A stretch of 64,000 nt of DNA from Capronia americana (Eukaryota > Ascomycota > Eurotiomycetes > Chaetothyriales > Herpotrichiellaceae), in contig JADWQD010000008.1 of the NCBI GenBank assembly GCA_016110215.1, positions 1,956,938 through 2,020,937 on the forward strand. Direction: 5' to 3'. Made by a program: the position numbers and the translations under genes. The stretch's first letter is position 1. Every line of letters starts with the position of its first letter. Under the pieces are notes generated by a model. That model ran no database searches and had not been told where the DNA came from. It was given only the letters and a program-made list of their open reading frames with translations. Positions 11,595-22,972 of the stretch are shown here, in pieces.

Positions 11595-13849
11595 ATGACC
11601 GTGCAGCTCCTCAGCCAGGCCGACGGCTATGGCGTTATCGTCGGGCTTTCGGTCCTGTTTTGTCTGATCATCATCGCTGCAGTCCGCATTCAGAAGAGGT
11701 ATCTTTCAGAAGACAGTGACCAGTCCGAGATGTTCATGGTTGCAAATCGTTCCGTGGGCACCGGACTGACGGCCTCGGCTGTCTTCTCGAGCTGGTAAGC
11801 TCAAATGCCCACGATACCGCGAGGTACATGTCTTGACTCACGTGATCTGATACAGGATGTGGATCAATGAGAGTGTCTTTTCGGCTGCCTACACGTACAA
11901 GTGGGGCGTTGCGCTTCCGATCTGGTGGGCAAGTGGATTGTCTTTCCAGATTGCCCTCATGGCAGTGCTCGGTATCGTGGCAAAGCTGCGAGTACCCTAT
12001 GCGCACACCTCGCTTGAGATCATCAAGATGAGATATGGAAAATATGCGCACGGGCTGTTCATTCTCCTCAATCTGGTCAACAACATTTTCGGTTGCGGAA
12101 GCATGATTCTCGCGGGTTCTCAGCTGGTGACTGGGATGACTGGAATGCATGTCGTCGCTGCGTGCATCCTAATCCCTGCCGGAGGTAAGTCAACCCTGGC
12201 CGATAACATCAAATACAGACGGACGCTGACTGTTGTACTTCTGAAGTCGTCACCTATACGGCCGTTGGGGGGCTTAAAGCAACTTTCTTGACGGACTTCC
12301 TCCACACAACCATTGCTCTGATCCTCTTGATCTACTTCTCCCTGGCCGTTTTGACGAACGAACACATTGGCGGCGTCTCAGGCTTGTACGAGAAAGTTAA
12401 GGCCACCGATGATTACATTCCTGGCAACTACAAAGGCTCGCTTTTGACCATGAAGTCCAAGAGCTGTAAGGGGATTCGTCACCGTTATAAGTTGTCTATA
12501 CTAATGTCTCTGCGACAGCGCTTCTTTTCGGCCTCGTCCTCAAGTTTGGCAACCTTGCATTAGTGCTCATGGACACGGCCTTCTGGCAGAAATCATTCGC
12601 CTCTGAAGTTCACTCGACCGTCCCGGCGTACGACCTTGTGTCTGTCGTCATCCTCGCCATCCCCTGGTGTACCGGCACCATTATCGGACTCAGTGCCCGC
12701 GCGATCGAAAAGACGCCTGTCTGGTTCGACTATCCCAACACTCTAACGATCACTCAGGTCAACTCAGGCCTCGTCATGCCGTACGTGTTAAGGTCTCTAC
12801 TCGGCACTGGCGCGACCGCTGGCCTTCTGGTACTCATATTTATGGCCATCACCAGCACAGTATCTTCGTCAATGATCGCTGTGAGCAGCATCATCTCGCT
12901 CGACTTTTACCGCACCTATATCAATCCACGTGCATCCGACCGCAGAACGCTCCAGGTGAGCCATTGGGGTGTCGTCTTCCACGGTTGCTTCATGGCTGGC
13001 TTTGCCATCATGCTCGAGTACGCCGGTGCAACCAACAACTGGTCCACCTACTTCCGACCCATCGTCGCATGTCCCGGCATCCTGCCCATGATCCTGACGC
13101 TTCTCTGGTCGAGGCAAACCAAGTTGGCAGCCATCCTGGCTCCCATTCTTGGCCTTGCGTCCGGTATTGCAACTTGGCTCTCCCTGTCCTGGGCGTGGTC
13201 TGGTGCGATCAATATTCAAACCACCCAGGATCAAGTGCCAGGGCTTTACGCTGCAATTGTCTCTTTCTTCTCTCCAGCTCTCTATTCTGTCATCATCTCC
13301 TTGGCCTGGCCAAGCCGCTTTGACTGGCGCGAGTTTCTGAGAATTGACCTGATCGAGGACACGAGCCAACCAAGCAGCTCCCTGCAGTCCGAACTACCCA
13401 GCACCGAAGCCGTGAATGAGGCACCCAAGGGGACCACCAGCTCCGAGAAAGAACCCTACCTCACGGCTGGTGAGGAGAGCGGCTCACCTCAAAGTCCAAG
13501 TCCAAGTCTACCTCCACATCTCCCGCGCCACAAACTGAACGCCAAAATCCCTCTCGACCAGGTGGTCCACCCCTTTGATGAGAAAACCATCCGACATATC
13601 AAGAAGTGGTTTAAGATTGCCAGCATTTACTTTGTCGTCAACGTCTTGGTCACGATCGTCCTCTGGCCTTTGCCATTGTATCGCGACTATATCTTCACCA
13701 AGAGCTTTTTTGATGGATGGGTCAGCATGGCCATCATTTGGCATTTCGGCGCCATGTTCGCTGTCATCGTGTACCCGTGTTATGATGGTCGACATGCCAT
13801 CGGTCGGGCGGTCCGTGGAATGGTGAATGACTTGAGGAAGAGGAGATGA
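11595..13849 (+). CDS. Sodium:solute symporter family, DUR3-like urea/polyamine transporter
   Basis: Four exons: 11595-11794, 11856-12184, 12247-12465 and 12519-13849. Introns are 61, 62 and 53 bp with GTAAGC, GTAAGT and GTAAGG donors. The spliced frame encodes 692 residues, the usual DUR3 length. Multiple membrane helices include the early RSVGTGLTASAVFSSWMW block, GGLKATFLTDFLHT after intron 2, and LSARAIEKTPVWF. A hydrophilic Ser/Pro-rich cytosolic loop separates the last helices. The family imports urea, polyamines or related solutes with protons or sodium across the plasma membrane and is normally controlled by nitrogen supply. Family assignment is strong; the substrate is inferred. Confidence 0.9.
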
Positions 13850-14597
13850 GACGGTGTTTGAAGTGCTGTACCACATGAGAAACTCAGCTAGCATGCCGGA
13901 GCAAGAGTTACCAGGGCAATAGATGGTAGAGCATAAATGATAGAGCATAAATAGTAGAGCAATAGATAGATCATACTAGATAGATCATACTAGATAGATC
14001 ATAGAAGGTAACACCCGTAGACATGAATCAGGCCAAGGCCCCATAGCTGTCTATAAAATTGAGTAACTTCTGCAGTTCAGTAATCTACCCTCCACCTTTC
14101 CAATCCTGGATGCTATGGGCAGAGAACGCACATGGCCTTGTGAGCGGCCAGGGATTCGCTGCCAATAACTATGGTAGTTGAATAGGTTCAAGCCGCCTCA
14201 ATCCTGCTGGAAATGACAAACGACCTCACAGTTGAACCGACACTCAAATATATTTCCTGGAACGCGTCAATCTTGTCGCAAAGTAAGCCGGCGTCTTCTT
14301 CTCACTCAATCACGCCAACTCCCTGACCCATGACCAATGCCAAGCGCATGGCGTGCTCGTTGGAGGATGGAAAAATGAAAACAAATTCCTTCGCCCGCTC
14401 AGACAAATCATCCTCCCTATCCTGCGGGATAAGCTTCTCACTCATCCTACCATTTCGTGCTTGAGGGCTACGTATTCAGAATTTCCCTTAATTCCGTGCC
14501 GTATGCTGTGGATCTACTTGAAGTTATCTCTTACTTTCCGGCACTTCCCATGCCCCAATTCCTTCTTCGGCGATATGGCGCGATAGTATTGGGGATC
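13850..14597. other. Convergent intergenic region
   Basis: Two 3' ends face each other here. Apart from the short tandem repeat near 13.96 kb, I see no gene or RNA. Confidence 0.4.
13961..14003. repeat. Short tandem repeat, about 14-bp unit
   Basis: About three copies of AGATAGATCATACT, the last degenerate. They are preceded by related TAGAGCATAAAT copies at 13927-13952. The array is just 3' of the DUR3-like gene and has no coding role. Confidence 0.7.
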
Positions 14598-15539
14598 TCA
14601 ATCGTCAGGTCTGAAGAGAACCTCAATTTCGGATTCCGCCCAGTATGGTTGATATTCCTGCGGGGAGTCAAGTGAGCCTTCTCCCTGAGCAACAGAGGCT
14701 GCATGCTTGGGAGCCAATGATTTCATTGCCTGGTAGATGGTATCAGAACTGGGAGTCTTTGTCCACATTGGAACAACTCGGGGAGGAGGACTCTCTGGCT
14801 TGAACGGCCCAAAATCGACCGCATCAAGCTGGCACTGGTTCTGTAAGGGAGTATCCGAGACGAGTGTCGGAGCGAAAAAACCCAACTTTTGCTGACTGGG
14901 GACTGCGTGCCAGTTCCCAGCTGGCTCTTTGTCTTTCCTGTCAGCATATCCTTCCGATCTATCAGGTTGTGTATCGTCGACTTGAGGCTGGGACGGTGGA
15001 AGGAGGTGCAAGTCCTCGAAGCTCTGGTAGAGGTCGTCTCGGATCTTCAGGCTTTCCGCGATGTCGGCTCCGTAATTGCATTCTCGTAGGGAGAGGACAT
15101 CGAGAATAGACCGCGCTGTCTATGTGCGAACGTATGAGTCAGTGGCGAACAAATAAACAATTTGCGTCCGAGTCCTCAATGAAACGAAAAGGAAAAGAAA
15201 GGGTCTTGTTTACTTCTCCTTTTGCCTGTAAGAGGTTGTACAGCCACCCTGCAAGCTTCGCCTGGCGCCACAGAAGCTGGGTGTCTGACGGCATGGGGCT
15301 GAGAGTCCCGCTGAGATCGGCGTACGGGTTCTGGCAGAGAATTCGGCAAGCCACAAAGTCTTCTGCCAGCGATTTTCGGGAGCGGAGTATGTCAGTTTGT
15401 GTCCGCCACATTTTTCGAGGCTGTGTACTAGGTACGGAATTATCGTTCGTCAAGGGCGATTAGGTTGAGCATCCTGGGTGATGTCGGAAACATTGTCCTG
15501 GGACGAATTTATAAAGGCACTCTGCAAACAGTTCTCCAT
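14598..15539 (-). CDS. Unrecognised multi-exon protein with HTH-like motif
   Basis: The model is 15539-15492, 15420-15214 and 15119-14598, with introns of 71 bp (weak GTTTCC donor) and 94 bp (GTAAAC donor, CTGAC branch site). The frame is continuous for 258 residues. The middle exon ends in a Leu-rich helix (LLWRQAKLAGWLYNLLQ). The last exon begins LDVLSLRECNYGADIAESLK, whose core GADIAESLK (102-110) matches the neighbouring gene at 8222-9514. The C-terminal half is Pro-rich and probably disordered. Protein-like sequence also continues upstream of 15539 to about 15680 without an ATG, so the 5' end is unresolved. No known family. Confidence 0.5.
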
Positions 15540-16833
15540 GTCAACGAACACTTTACCCTCTGTTGTCCGGCGTAATGGGTGAACGACTAGGCTGAAGGTG
15601 TTCGCTTCTAACCGTTGCGAGGCGTTTACCAAGGCACAAGGCTGCGCCCCTGATGTCTTGGCATTCTTGGCTCTGTGCACCTTCTACAACACTCAGTACG
15701 AGCGGGTGTACGCCGCTATTGGGCTCTACGGCTTGATTATGCTTATTCGGTGTGGATCATTGTTCTACTTGATAGTATTGTCTGAAAGCTGCTGAGGGTG
15801 GACGGACAAAGCCGTTTGTCTTGGTTCATTCAGCCCCTGGCTTTGAATGTCAAGAGCCTGTGCACGTCGATTTTTGCAATCTGATGAGCCCTATGAGCAG
15901 GAATGTACTCACGCAAAGGAGTCGTGCTAACGCTATAAGCAGGTGCGGGGAGCTGGGGGTGATCTCTTGACCAGCCCTGACAATATCATGCCCATGTGGA
16001 ACAACGCTCCACTGTCCCTTTCCATTACAGTTCTGAAAGCCAGCCGAGCACCGAGTGAATATTAGCTGCCTTCCCACAACAGGTTCGGCTGACCCGGCTT
16101 AACCATGAAGCACAGTTCTCAAAGGCCCTAATTCAACTCTACGGCATTGGACTGGCCTGGAGGTCGTCACTGAAGTACTCCCTTAGAATTCCCTTCATTG
16201 AACCCACTACAGATCATAGTGAAAGTGAAAGACGCTCAAACAGTGAATCTAGACGAGAGTAGATGTCGGTGATAAAAATATCAGCACTACTAGCTGTTAC
16301 AGTGTCTGGTGTCTTGGGATAATAATGGCATTTGAGTGAGAGTGTAGTCATTTGTCCCGGGATTGGCGTCACTGTTAGCATCAAATTAACATAATGGCCC
16401 TGGTGCCTAACCAGTAACTCCTCGATGAGAAAGACTCACTGTGGTCCGTCACCTGATTCACTTCACGTCCCGTTATTTTCAATATTTGTCGGCTAAGTGA
16501 AATGACCAAGGATATTCCGGATGTGAAATTTGGTCCGGACACTAACCGTCACTGCTTTTAGCTGTGAAGTGCACTCAGATTGTCACTGTCCGCCAGGCGT
16601 GCTGTCCATCGCGACCTATATTAAGCGGCTCCTTCGCGCACTCTCAATCTGGTCTTGGCGCCCAACGTGACTGGTTATCCCGAGCCTGCCAGGGCCTATA
16701 TATATATGTACTGCCCTGCCCTCTGCCTCGAGTATGGCTCCTTTCCCTCCCCAGTCGAGATTGAAACTCGACTGCTTCTTACTTCCAAGACACCTCAAGT
16801 AGATCCGAAAGCGAGCTTCAGGCAATTGCTATA
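15540..16833. other. Divergent intergenic region
   Basis: About 1.3 kb between divergent genes. The left 140 bp may still be coding for the minus-strand gene. The right end holds a TATA-like run before the plus-strand gene at 16834. Nothing else seen. Confidence 0.4.
16697..16707 (+). promoter_or_regulatory. TATA-like run upstream of 16834 gene
   Basis: An alternating TATATATATAT run 127 bp before the ATG, compatible with a core promoter. Position only. Confidence 0.35.
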
Positions 16834-17744
16834 ATGGATCCAACCCGCGGTCAAGGTGAGTGAGGCCACTTTTCTTCCGCCATGGCAGTTGTATTCAGTT
16901 TTTAGGACTTTGACTGATCTTCAAACAGTGCCAACTGGCCGATCCAACCATGTTGAAGGCGAGAGGAACGTGCCCAGAGCACAGGGTCAACGTCAACGTC
17001 CTTCCCCGAGTGATTCGATTGGTGCCCTGGAGCGTTCTGGCAGTGATTGAAGACATTCTCATATTCATGCACTACTGACACCATTGAGTAGATTCATCGT
17101 CTCTCAGACTCCCTTTTTATCCGTCCTACCCTCCCGCATTACCAGGGAGACGATCCGATGGTGCAAGAACCACATCAGGAGCCATGGCGGGAGAAGAAAC
17201 TCGGGACGACATCGACTTGGACAACCTCAGCGATATCCTCGAGTCAGCGACCATGATTGCCTGCGCTGGGGTAACCCCTTCTCTCCTTGATGCTCTACCA
17301 CCCGTGGCAACCGCGAACGCCTTCCACGAACCTTCGTGGCTCACTGGCGCCAGATTCCAAGCAGGACACCAAGCACGCCAGGTAGGACAACAACCACGTC
17401 AGGCGGGACAACAACCACGTCAGGCGGGACAACAACCACGCCAGGCAGGGCACCAAGCGCGCCATACCCGCAATGCGACCACCGCTGCTTCCCCTGATGT
17501 TTCACTATCTACGATGAGGAGAAACACCGACTGGATGAGCACCTGGCCCGAACCTCCATTCGTCACTGGCACCAGACCTCAGGCAGGATACCAGGCCCGC
17601 CAGACCCACCCAGCGAGTCGAGTACAACCACCAAGCCGAGAGGCCGGAAGTGAAGTCCGTGGAGGAAGTGTACGCCGTGGAGGAAACGCGGGAGGACCGT
17701 ATCATCCTGATCAAAACGACCGAAAAAGGAAACACAGCCCCTGA
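16834..17744 (+). CDS. Unrecognised protein with 7-residue tandem repeats
   Basis: Three exons: 16834-16855 (22 nt), 16929-17042 and 17092-17744. Introns are 73 bp (GTGAGT) and 49 bp (GTGATT, with a CTGAC branch site), both phase 1. The spliced frame is open for 262 residues. The protein is mostly disordered. It has an acidic helical patch, DDIDLDNLSDILESATMIA, then a Gln/Arg repeat region built of RQAGQQP units, and ends in a basic KRKHSP tail that could be a nuclear localisation signal. The tiny first exon is shared with the next small plus-strand genes. Function unknown. Correct splicing of exon 2 to exon 3 is the least certain point. Confidence 0.5.
17375..17458 (+). repeat. In-frame 21-bp minisatellite
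   Basis: Four tandem 21-bp units start at 17375, 17396, 17417 and 17438; the middle two are identical. A degenerate partial unit precedes them from 17353. Each encodes a version of RQAGQQP, so copy-number changes would keep the frame. Confidence 0.85.
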
Positions 17745-19150
17745 TCCAAGGCAGGTCGGTCCATCAGCAGTCAATTTTGGCGCCCTGGTCTCGGGTTCGC
17801 AAGTGGCTGCAGGTGAAGAACAGAGATACGGTGGCTGCAGATAATGTTGGAAACATGGCCATTGCGTGTACCAGCCATCAGCACCACATCAGGTCAGTTC
17901 GAGCGCGGGGGGAGTTCACTCGATGGCAGGGGTGAAGAATTCTCTGTCTGCAGGGCAGAAGTGAACGGATTCAACAAGCACAGATGATGTAACTTGCAGA
18001 GCAACATGCTTTCATAAACCATTGCAGATAGATCCAACATCATCTGCGAATCTTGACTTTCCTTTTCCTTCGAGTTTGTGTGATTTGAGGTGGAACTGAG
18101 CTATTTTTCGCGCCGGGGATGGCATGATTGGGCCACAACCGCTCCTCCAGCTGCCATAGTCACAGAATGACAAGGAGTATACTAACTAGGTACCCGGATT
18201 TCGGATCAATTCTTGTCTCTCATACACCGGTGCCATTCCTTCAGTTGTCTCTCAGTCTCATACTCGCGGCTGTTTCTCCGAGTACGGAGGCAAGTCGGCT
18301 CGTTGGACAGGAAACATGAATTGAACAATATCTGGAGCTGAGTTGGCCACTCAGAGTTGACCTGTGGACTGTCAGACCATAGGATTATACTAGCGAGGAA
18401 CTGTCTTGAACATAACTGAGTCCACGAGGGCTGGAGAGAAACTATCGGCGTTCCTTGGTAGCCCTTCCTTGCTACCAAGAGTGCCATTTCCTGGCAGCGG
18501 CGGTTCAAATTCCGGGAACCTGTCAGAAGCATAATTGTATGATGCGAAAGACAACAGAAGATATTGTTATCTTCGTAATTGAACCCAAAATGAACACAAT
18601 CGCACTTCGGAGGAACATCGGGCCTTTTGCTTGTTTGCTTGTCCTCATAGTTTTGCTTGCTCAGTAAATCAATGCTGCCCCCTCCATATTCAACACATCT
18701 ACGAAGATTGTGCATCTGGCAGAATAGAGCCAGGTATCGTATTCACTGATGAAGGATTCTTGTCCACCATAGACCGGAATTTACCCGCTTACCCTTCATG
18801 AGTTCAAGACGGACAGTATGTAGATATTTCGATTCATTCGGTGCGACATTTTCAGATCGGCAACATTGGCGAGGAACAACGACGCCAACTCCACGAATTC
18901 ATTTTTTGCAAGACAAAGAAGCAAACAAGATTCATGACACTTGTTTGTGCAGCGCCAGCGCAGTATTCCTCGTCTTTACCAACTTTGCTCTCCTGCGCTC
19001 AATCACACTGCGTCCGAACACCTATGCTCCCGCCCAGCCAGTGCTGTCGGGATACCTTGCCAGTGTTTGAGGCCTCAGTACAACCAGAGCAGAGAGAGGT
19101 CTTTGTTGTACTTCTCCAGATCGTCGGATCGGCACCCCTGAGCTCCCATC
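17745..19150. other. Intergenic, one doubtful minus-strand frame
   Basis: About 1.4 kb. A 169-codon minus-strand frame from ATG 18715 to 18206 exists, but its composition is irregular and no family signature appears, so I do not call it. Confidence 0.4.
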
Positions 19151-19776
19151 ATGGCCAGCAAGACAGATCAACCTCCCGAAGCAGGTAATGTGCTTCCCTG
19201 TCCCCCAACCCGGTTTTCGCCCCGGGAACTAACATCCGAACAGAAGTCATTACCCTTTCGTCAGATTCAACAGCCCAGACATTCACCAAGCCACAATTAA
19301 CCACGTGGTCATACCGCAAGAAGGCAGTGGAGGCGTGGATCGACACAGAAGCCCCTGAAGCGAACACTCCAGTCGACGACGCAGGATATGCAGAACGAAC
19401 AACGGCCGATATGCACCATCATGTATCCGGTCCTCCAGATTCGGATTTCGTCGACAACATATCAGCTGCTCTCCAGGTGAAGCGATTCGCCGACGGTGCA
19501 CTGAGCGAGCTTGAAGTCATGCTGATGGTGTCAGAAGTCAATGGGGGTCAAGACCCATACATCGTGGCGGCGAAACACAACGCCACCGTAACGGAAATGT
19601 TGCAGGCGTTGTCGAAGTTCGCTGGGGAAACGTTGCGAAAGGTCCAATGTGGGCCCAAGACTATTGCGATTCTTGTCACGGAGGGAAGGCAACTGGTGGT
19701 CGTCCAGGATGGGAAGATCTGCAGCGACGCAGCGAAAACACTCTTGGACATCGGGCTCAAGCCTGTGAATTCGTGA
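19151..19776 (+). CDS. Unrecognised small protein with HTH-like (Psq-like) motif
   Basis: Two exons, 19151-19184 (34 nt) and 19244-19776, separated by a 59-bp phase-1 intron with a GTAATG donor and a CTAAC branch site. The product has 188 residues. The first 80 are polar. Residues about 90-140 form helices around DPYIVAAKH (115-123) and NATVTEMLQALSKF, resembling the other motif-bearing genes here and, loosely, Pipsqueak-type helix-turn-helix domains. The C-terminal 45 residues (TIAILVTEGRQLVVVQDGK) look like a small beta-rich module. No membrane segment. Function unknown. Confidence 0.6.
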
Positions 19777-20264
19777 TTGTGACTGGATGGATCTGGAAGG
19801 GAGTGACAGAAGAATTCAGTATAGTGAAACCGATCGAGACAAAAGATGGACAATCCACAGTCAGACTATGGTTCCGCGTCGTGTTGGCCATTCTGGAGCA
19901 CGAGAACTGTTATAAGGTCAATCAATGTCCACAAGGCAAGGATGAATACGAACAGCAAACCTGGGCGTCTTGATAGACTGAGGAAACATACCACGGAGGT
20001 TGCTCTTACACTCTTGGGAGTGGCGTCCTTCACGTTATGACTTCGGGATTCCTGTTGCTATAACTACCTCGATGTGATGGTGAGTGAATGTGAATCTCAG
20101 CGACGGAGGAGGGGGCTTTGTTGTCCACTGCCTTTCAACGCGTGTCTGCTCCCGCGTGTGATCTGTGATCGCCATGTCCTTCACGTGTATAGGTTCCTTG
20201 ACGGCGACCATTCCCCGGGTCTTTGTTTCGCACTCCTCGATTTGAGATGTGAAACCCAGTCAAG
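19777..20264. other. Spacer, no gene seen
   Basis: A 488-bp spacer between two small plus-strand genes. A frame continuing past the stop at 19776 is in another register and looks like chance. Confidence 0.4.
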
Positions 20265-21100
20265 ATGGAGTTCACAGAGAGCAAGAGATGTATGTCTGAC
20301 TGGGGTGCTTGGTGCCCCTTCTCTCTTTACAATGGTTTCGCGCGAATTAAACTAACAGCCGCTCCAGTCTCTCTTCGAGCTAGATGCTTGACCGCGGCGA
20401 GTCATCTCATGAGGGCTTCAGCTCATGCCAAGACCCTTACAAGTGTCTATATCCCCACTAGAGCCACTGCAGATACAATTTTCTACCAAGGTAAGCTTGT
20501 ATTTCCGCCAATCATCGCCGTCCGGTTTCAAGTAAGAATCCAGTTAACATACCGTACCTAGCTCAGAGCCCTGAGTCAAAGCGGAAACCTGCAAAGACAA
20601 CAATTCCCATGACCGAAGAAGCAATTTCAAGCAATATCCAAAACGAGGATTGGGAAATCATTGATCATCCCGGTAATTCCATCCCTACTCTACCTTCGTC
20701 CAAGCCAACCACCGCCCGAGCCAATCCAGTTGTGGATCGTCACCAGATCGTCCAATGTTCGTGTCTGAAGATCAATGAAACGAAAAGACTCCACGACATG
20801 AGTATGATCACTAACGCTGACTATACCGACGGAGATCCCTACCCAAGCATGGCTGCCTTCCGACGTCGAATGAGTGACCTCCATGCAAGACGGCTGGTTC
20901 CAACGTCTGTAACCCGAGATGACTGTGAAGCAGGTGCGTTGAGAACTGAGACGAAATGTGAGACTGCTTGTGAATATTGCCGTAATGAGCGGTTAGCGAA
21001 CCGTGTCCTGGATGCTGAGCTCGAGAATGTGGTCGATTCATGGGACAATGAGTTTGAAGTGGTGCTATCCGGTGACAGGACTATATTAACCCGAGTATGA
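20265..21100 (+). CDS. Unrecognised small protein, tiny first exon
   Basis: Three exons: 20265-20289 (25 nt), 20359-20490 and 20562-21100. Introns are 69 bp (GTATGT, CTAAC branch site) and 71 bp (GTAAGC), both phase 1. The spliced product has 231 residues. It begins MEFTESKR and has a basic stretch SPESKRKPAK, the acidic patch NEDWEIIDHP and a cysteine-containing helical region (TKCETACEYCRNERLANRV), then an acidic C-terminus. The 69-bp intron is a multiple of three, so intron retention would also stay open. No known family. Gene structure matches the neighbouring small genes. Confidence 0.5.
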
Positions 21101-21829
21101 TCTTGGCGTTGTCGGCGATTGTGAGGGTATTTGCAGCTGGCTTGGAGGATCTTTCCAAGATTGACCGAGGGACTAGCTGTAATGGATGATTAGATGTGCG
21201 ATTCGGGCTGTTCTCGATGACTGGGATGGTACATGCCTCAGCATGATCCATGGTCGGCATTGGTATGTACCGTTCCACTGTTCCACGCCCTTTTTCCATT
21301 CAGTAAGGCCACGTACGATGCCATTCTGTAAGCGTATTCAGTAATCTGCCATCATACCGCACCAATGTATGCTTAATCACACTGATTGGTTGAATGCCAA
21401 GTCCCAAGAGTAAACACAGTTGTGCAAACCTCGATCCCTGAGTTAGGATATAGAATCAATTCGTACAACACATTCGATGTACGAACAGCCACCTGGAGTG
21501 ATAAACAGCAGACTGGATGCCTTGCAGCGCTTCTGACTGTCACGTCTCTCTGTTTCTGCACGCGAGTGCTCTTCTTGGATCTCCTGGACGCCCTGATCAG
21601 TAATTAATCACAACCGTCGTACGAGGTTCTTGTCCAGCGATGGTTCGAATTACCAAGCACTAGAATGAAGGGATATAGTATAAACTAATCGTACAACACA
21701 ATAATGTGATCCCCGACATTATCGTCCATGGTTTCGATATATATCTACTCGCCCCGCCCGCCATGGCCAGGGAAATCACGGTTCTGAATTCCCCAGGATC
21801 GCTCTGCCAAACCGCCTCCCTTCGCAGAA
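21101..21829. other. Intergenic, promoter of NmrA-like gene
   Basis: A 729-bp gap. A TATATAT run near 21.74 kb lies about 90 bp before the next ATG. No gene seen. Confidence 0.4.
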
Positions 21830-22972
21830 ATGACTACCAGATCTGTCCTCGTCATCGGCGGCTCCGGAGCCCAGGGCATACCAATCGTGAAAGGTCAGTA
21901 ACAGTCATGAAGCCCCGCCTCGTGCTGCATTCCAGATCCAAGAACTGACAAAGGTTGAAAAACAAAAGAACTCTCCCGTCACGCAGAGTACTCGGAAATT
22001 CGAGTTTTTACCCGCGACCCCGACTCGGCCAACTGCAAGCTTCTGGAGACACTGCCTAGAGTGAAATTAGCCGTGGGTAGTACAACCGACGATGAAGACC
22101 TGCGGAGAGCTCTCTCCGGGATCGACCTCGTCTTCTGCAACATCAACAGCTTCATCCTGGGGATCAAGAACGAGATCTACTGGGGCATTCGGATCTACGA
22201 GCTGTCCGTCCAGGCCGGCGTCAAGCACTTCATCTGGTCATCCCTGGACAATTACATGTTCGACACGGGGTTCGACGACAACCTGCGCGCAGGCCATTAC
22301 TACGGCAAGGGCTACGTCGAGCAGTGGCTTTCGTCCATCCCGCAGAGGGAGGAGGGTACGCGCTGGTCCGTCTTAACCACGGGACCATATGTCGAGATGT
22401 TGTGGGAGCTTTTCTGTCCGAAAAGGGATGAAAACGGGACTTACATTTTCCGAATGCCGCTGGACGACGGAGCTATCCCCTTCGTCCATCTCGATGATCT
22501 GGGCCCATACGTGCATTGGATCTTCTCGCACATCGACCAGTCCGCGGGATTGAACGTCAAGGTCGCCATCGAGCATGTCCCTCTCGAGCTCATTGCTTCG
22601 ACGTTCACAAAGGTGACTGGGAAACCGGCCCGGGCAGAGAATCTGACACTAGAGGAGTATTTCCAGCTCGGCGGGATTGCGGCCGTGGCGGACAAGAAAC
22701 TGGGAGTCGAGACAGCGGGGCCTGAGGACAAGACACTTCTGACGTATCGTCAGAACTTCAGTTCTTGGTTCAATCTGTATCGACGATCCGGGGGAAACAA
22801 AGGCATCCTCCGTCGGGATTACGACTTTCTCGACAAGATATTCCCCACAAGAGTCCGCAGTCTCGAGCAATGGATGCGCAAGGTCGGATATACGGGGGAG
22901 GCGAAGCCCGTGCTGAAGAGTTTCAGGGAGAGATATCAGAGATTCGCCACTGAGGAGGATCATACGATGTAG
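21830..22972 (+). CDS. NmrA-like family NAD(P)-binding protein
   Basis: Two exons, 21830-21893 and 21969-22972, with a 75-bp phase-1 intron (GTCAGT donor, CTGAC branch site). The 355-residue product starts with the Rossmann strand and loop SVLVIGGSGAQGIPIV. It continues with EIRVFTRDPDS and DLVFCNINSFILGIKNE, then VKHFIWSSLDNY, typical of atypical short-chain dehydrogenases of the NmrA/HSCARG type. These proteins sense NAD(P) redox state, as NmrA does when it represses AreA in nitrogen control, or act as reductases. The catalytic YxxxK of true SDRs is not evident, favouring a sensor role. A cytosolic or nuclear location is likely. Confidence 0.85.

Noticed and set aside
16834..17744. Inclusion of this gene in the HTH-motif family
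   Set aside because: It shares the tiny first exon and intron phases, but its helical patch does not align with the motif core.
18206..18715. 169-codon minus-strand frame with ATG
   Set aside because: Irregular composition, scattered cysteines and no recognisable motif; kept only as a note in the gap entry.
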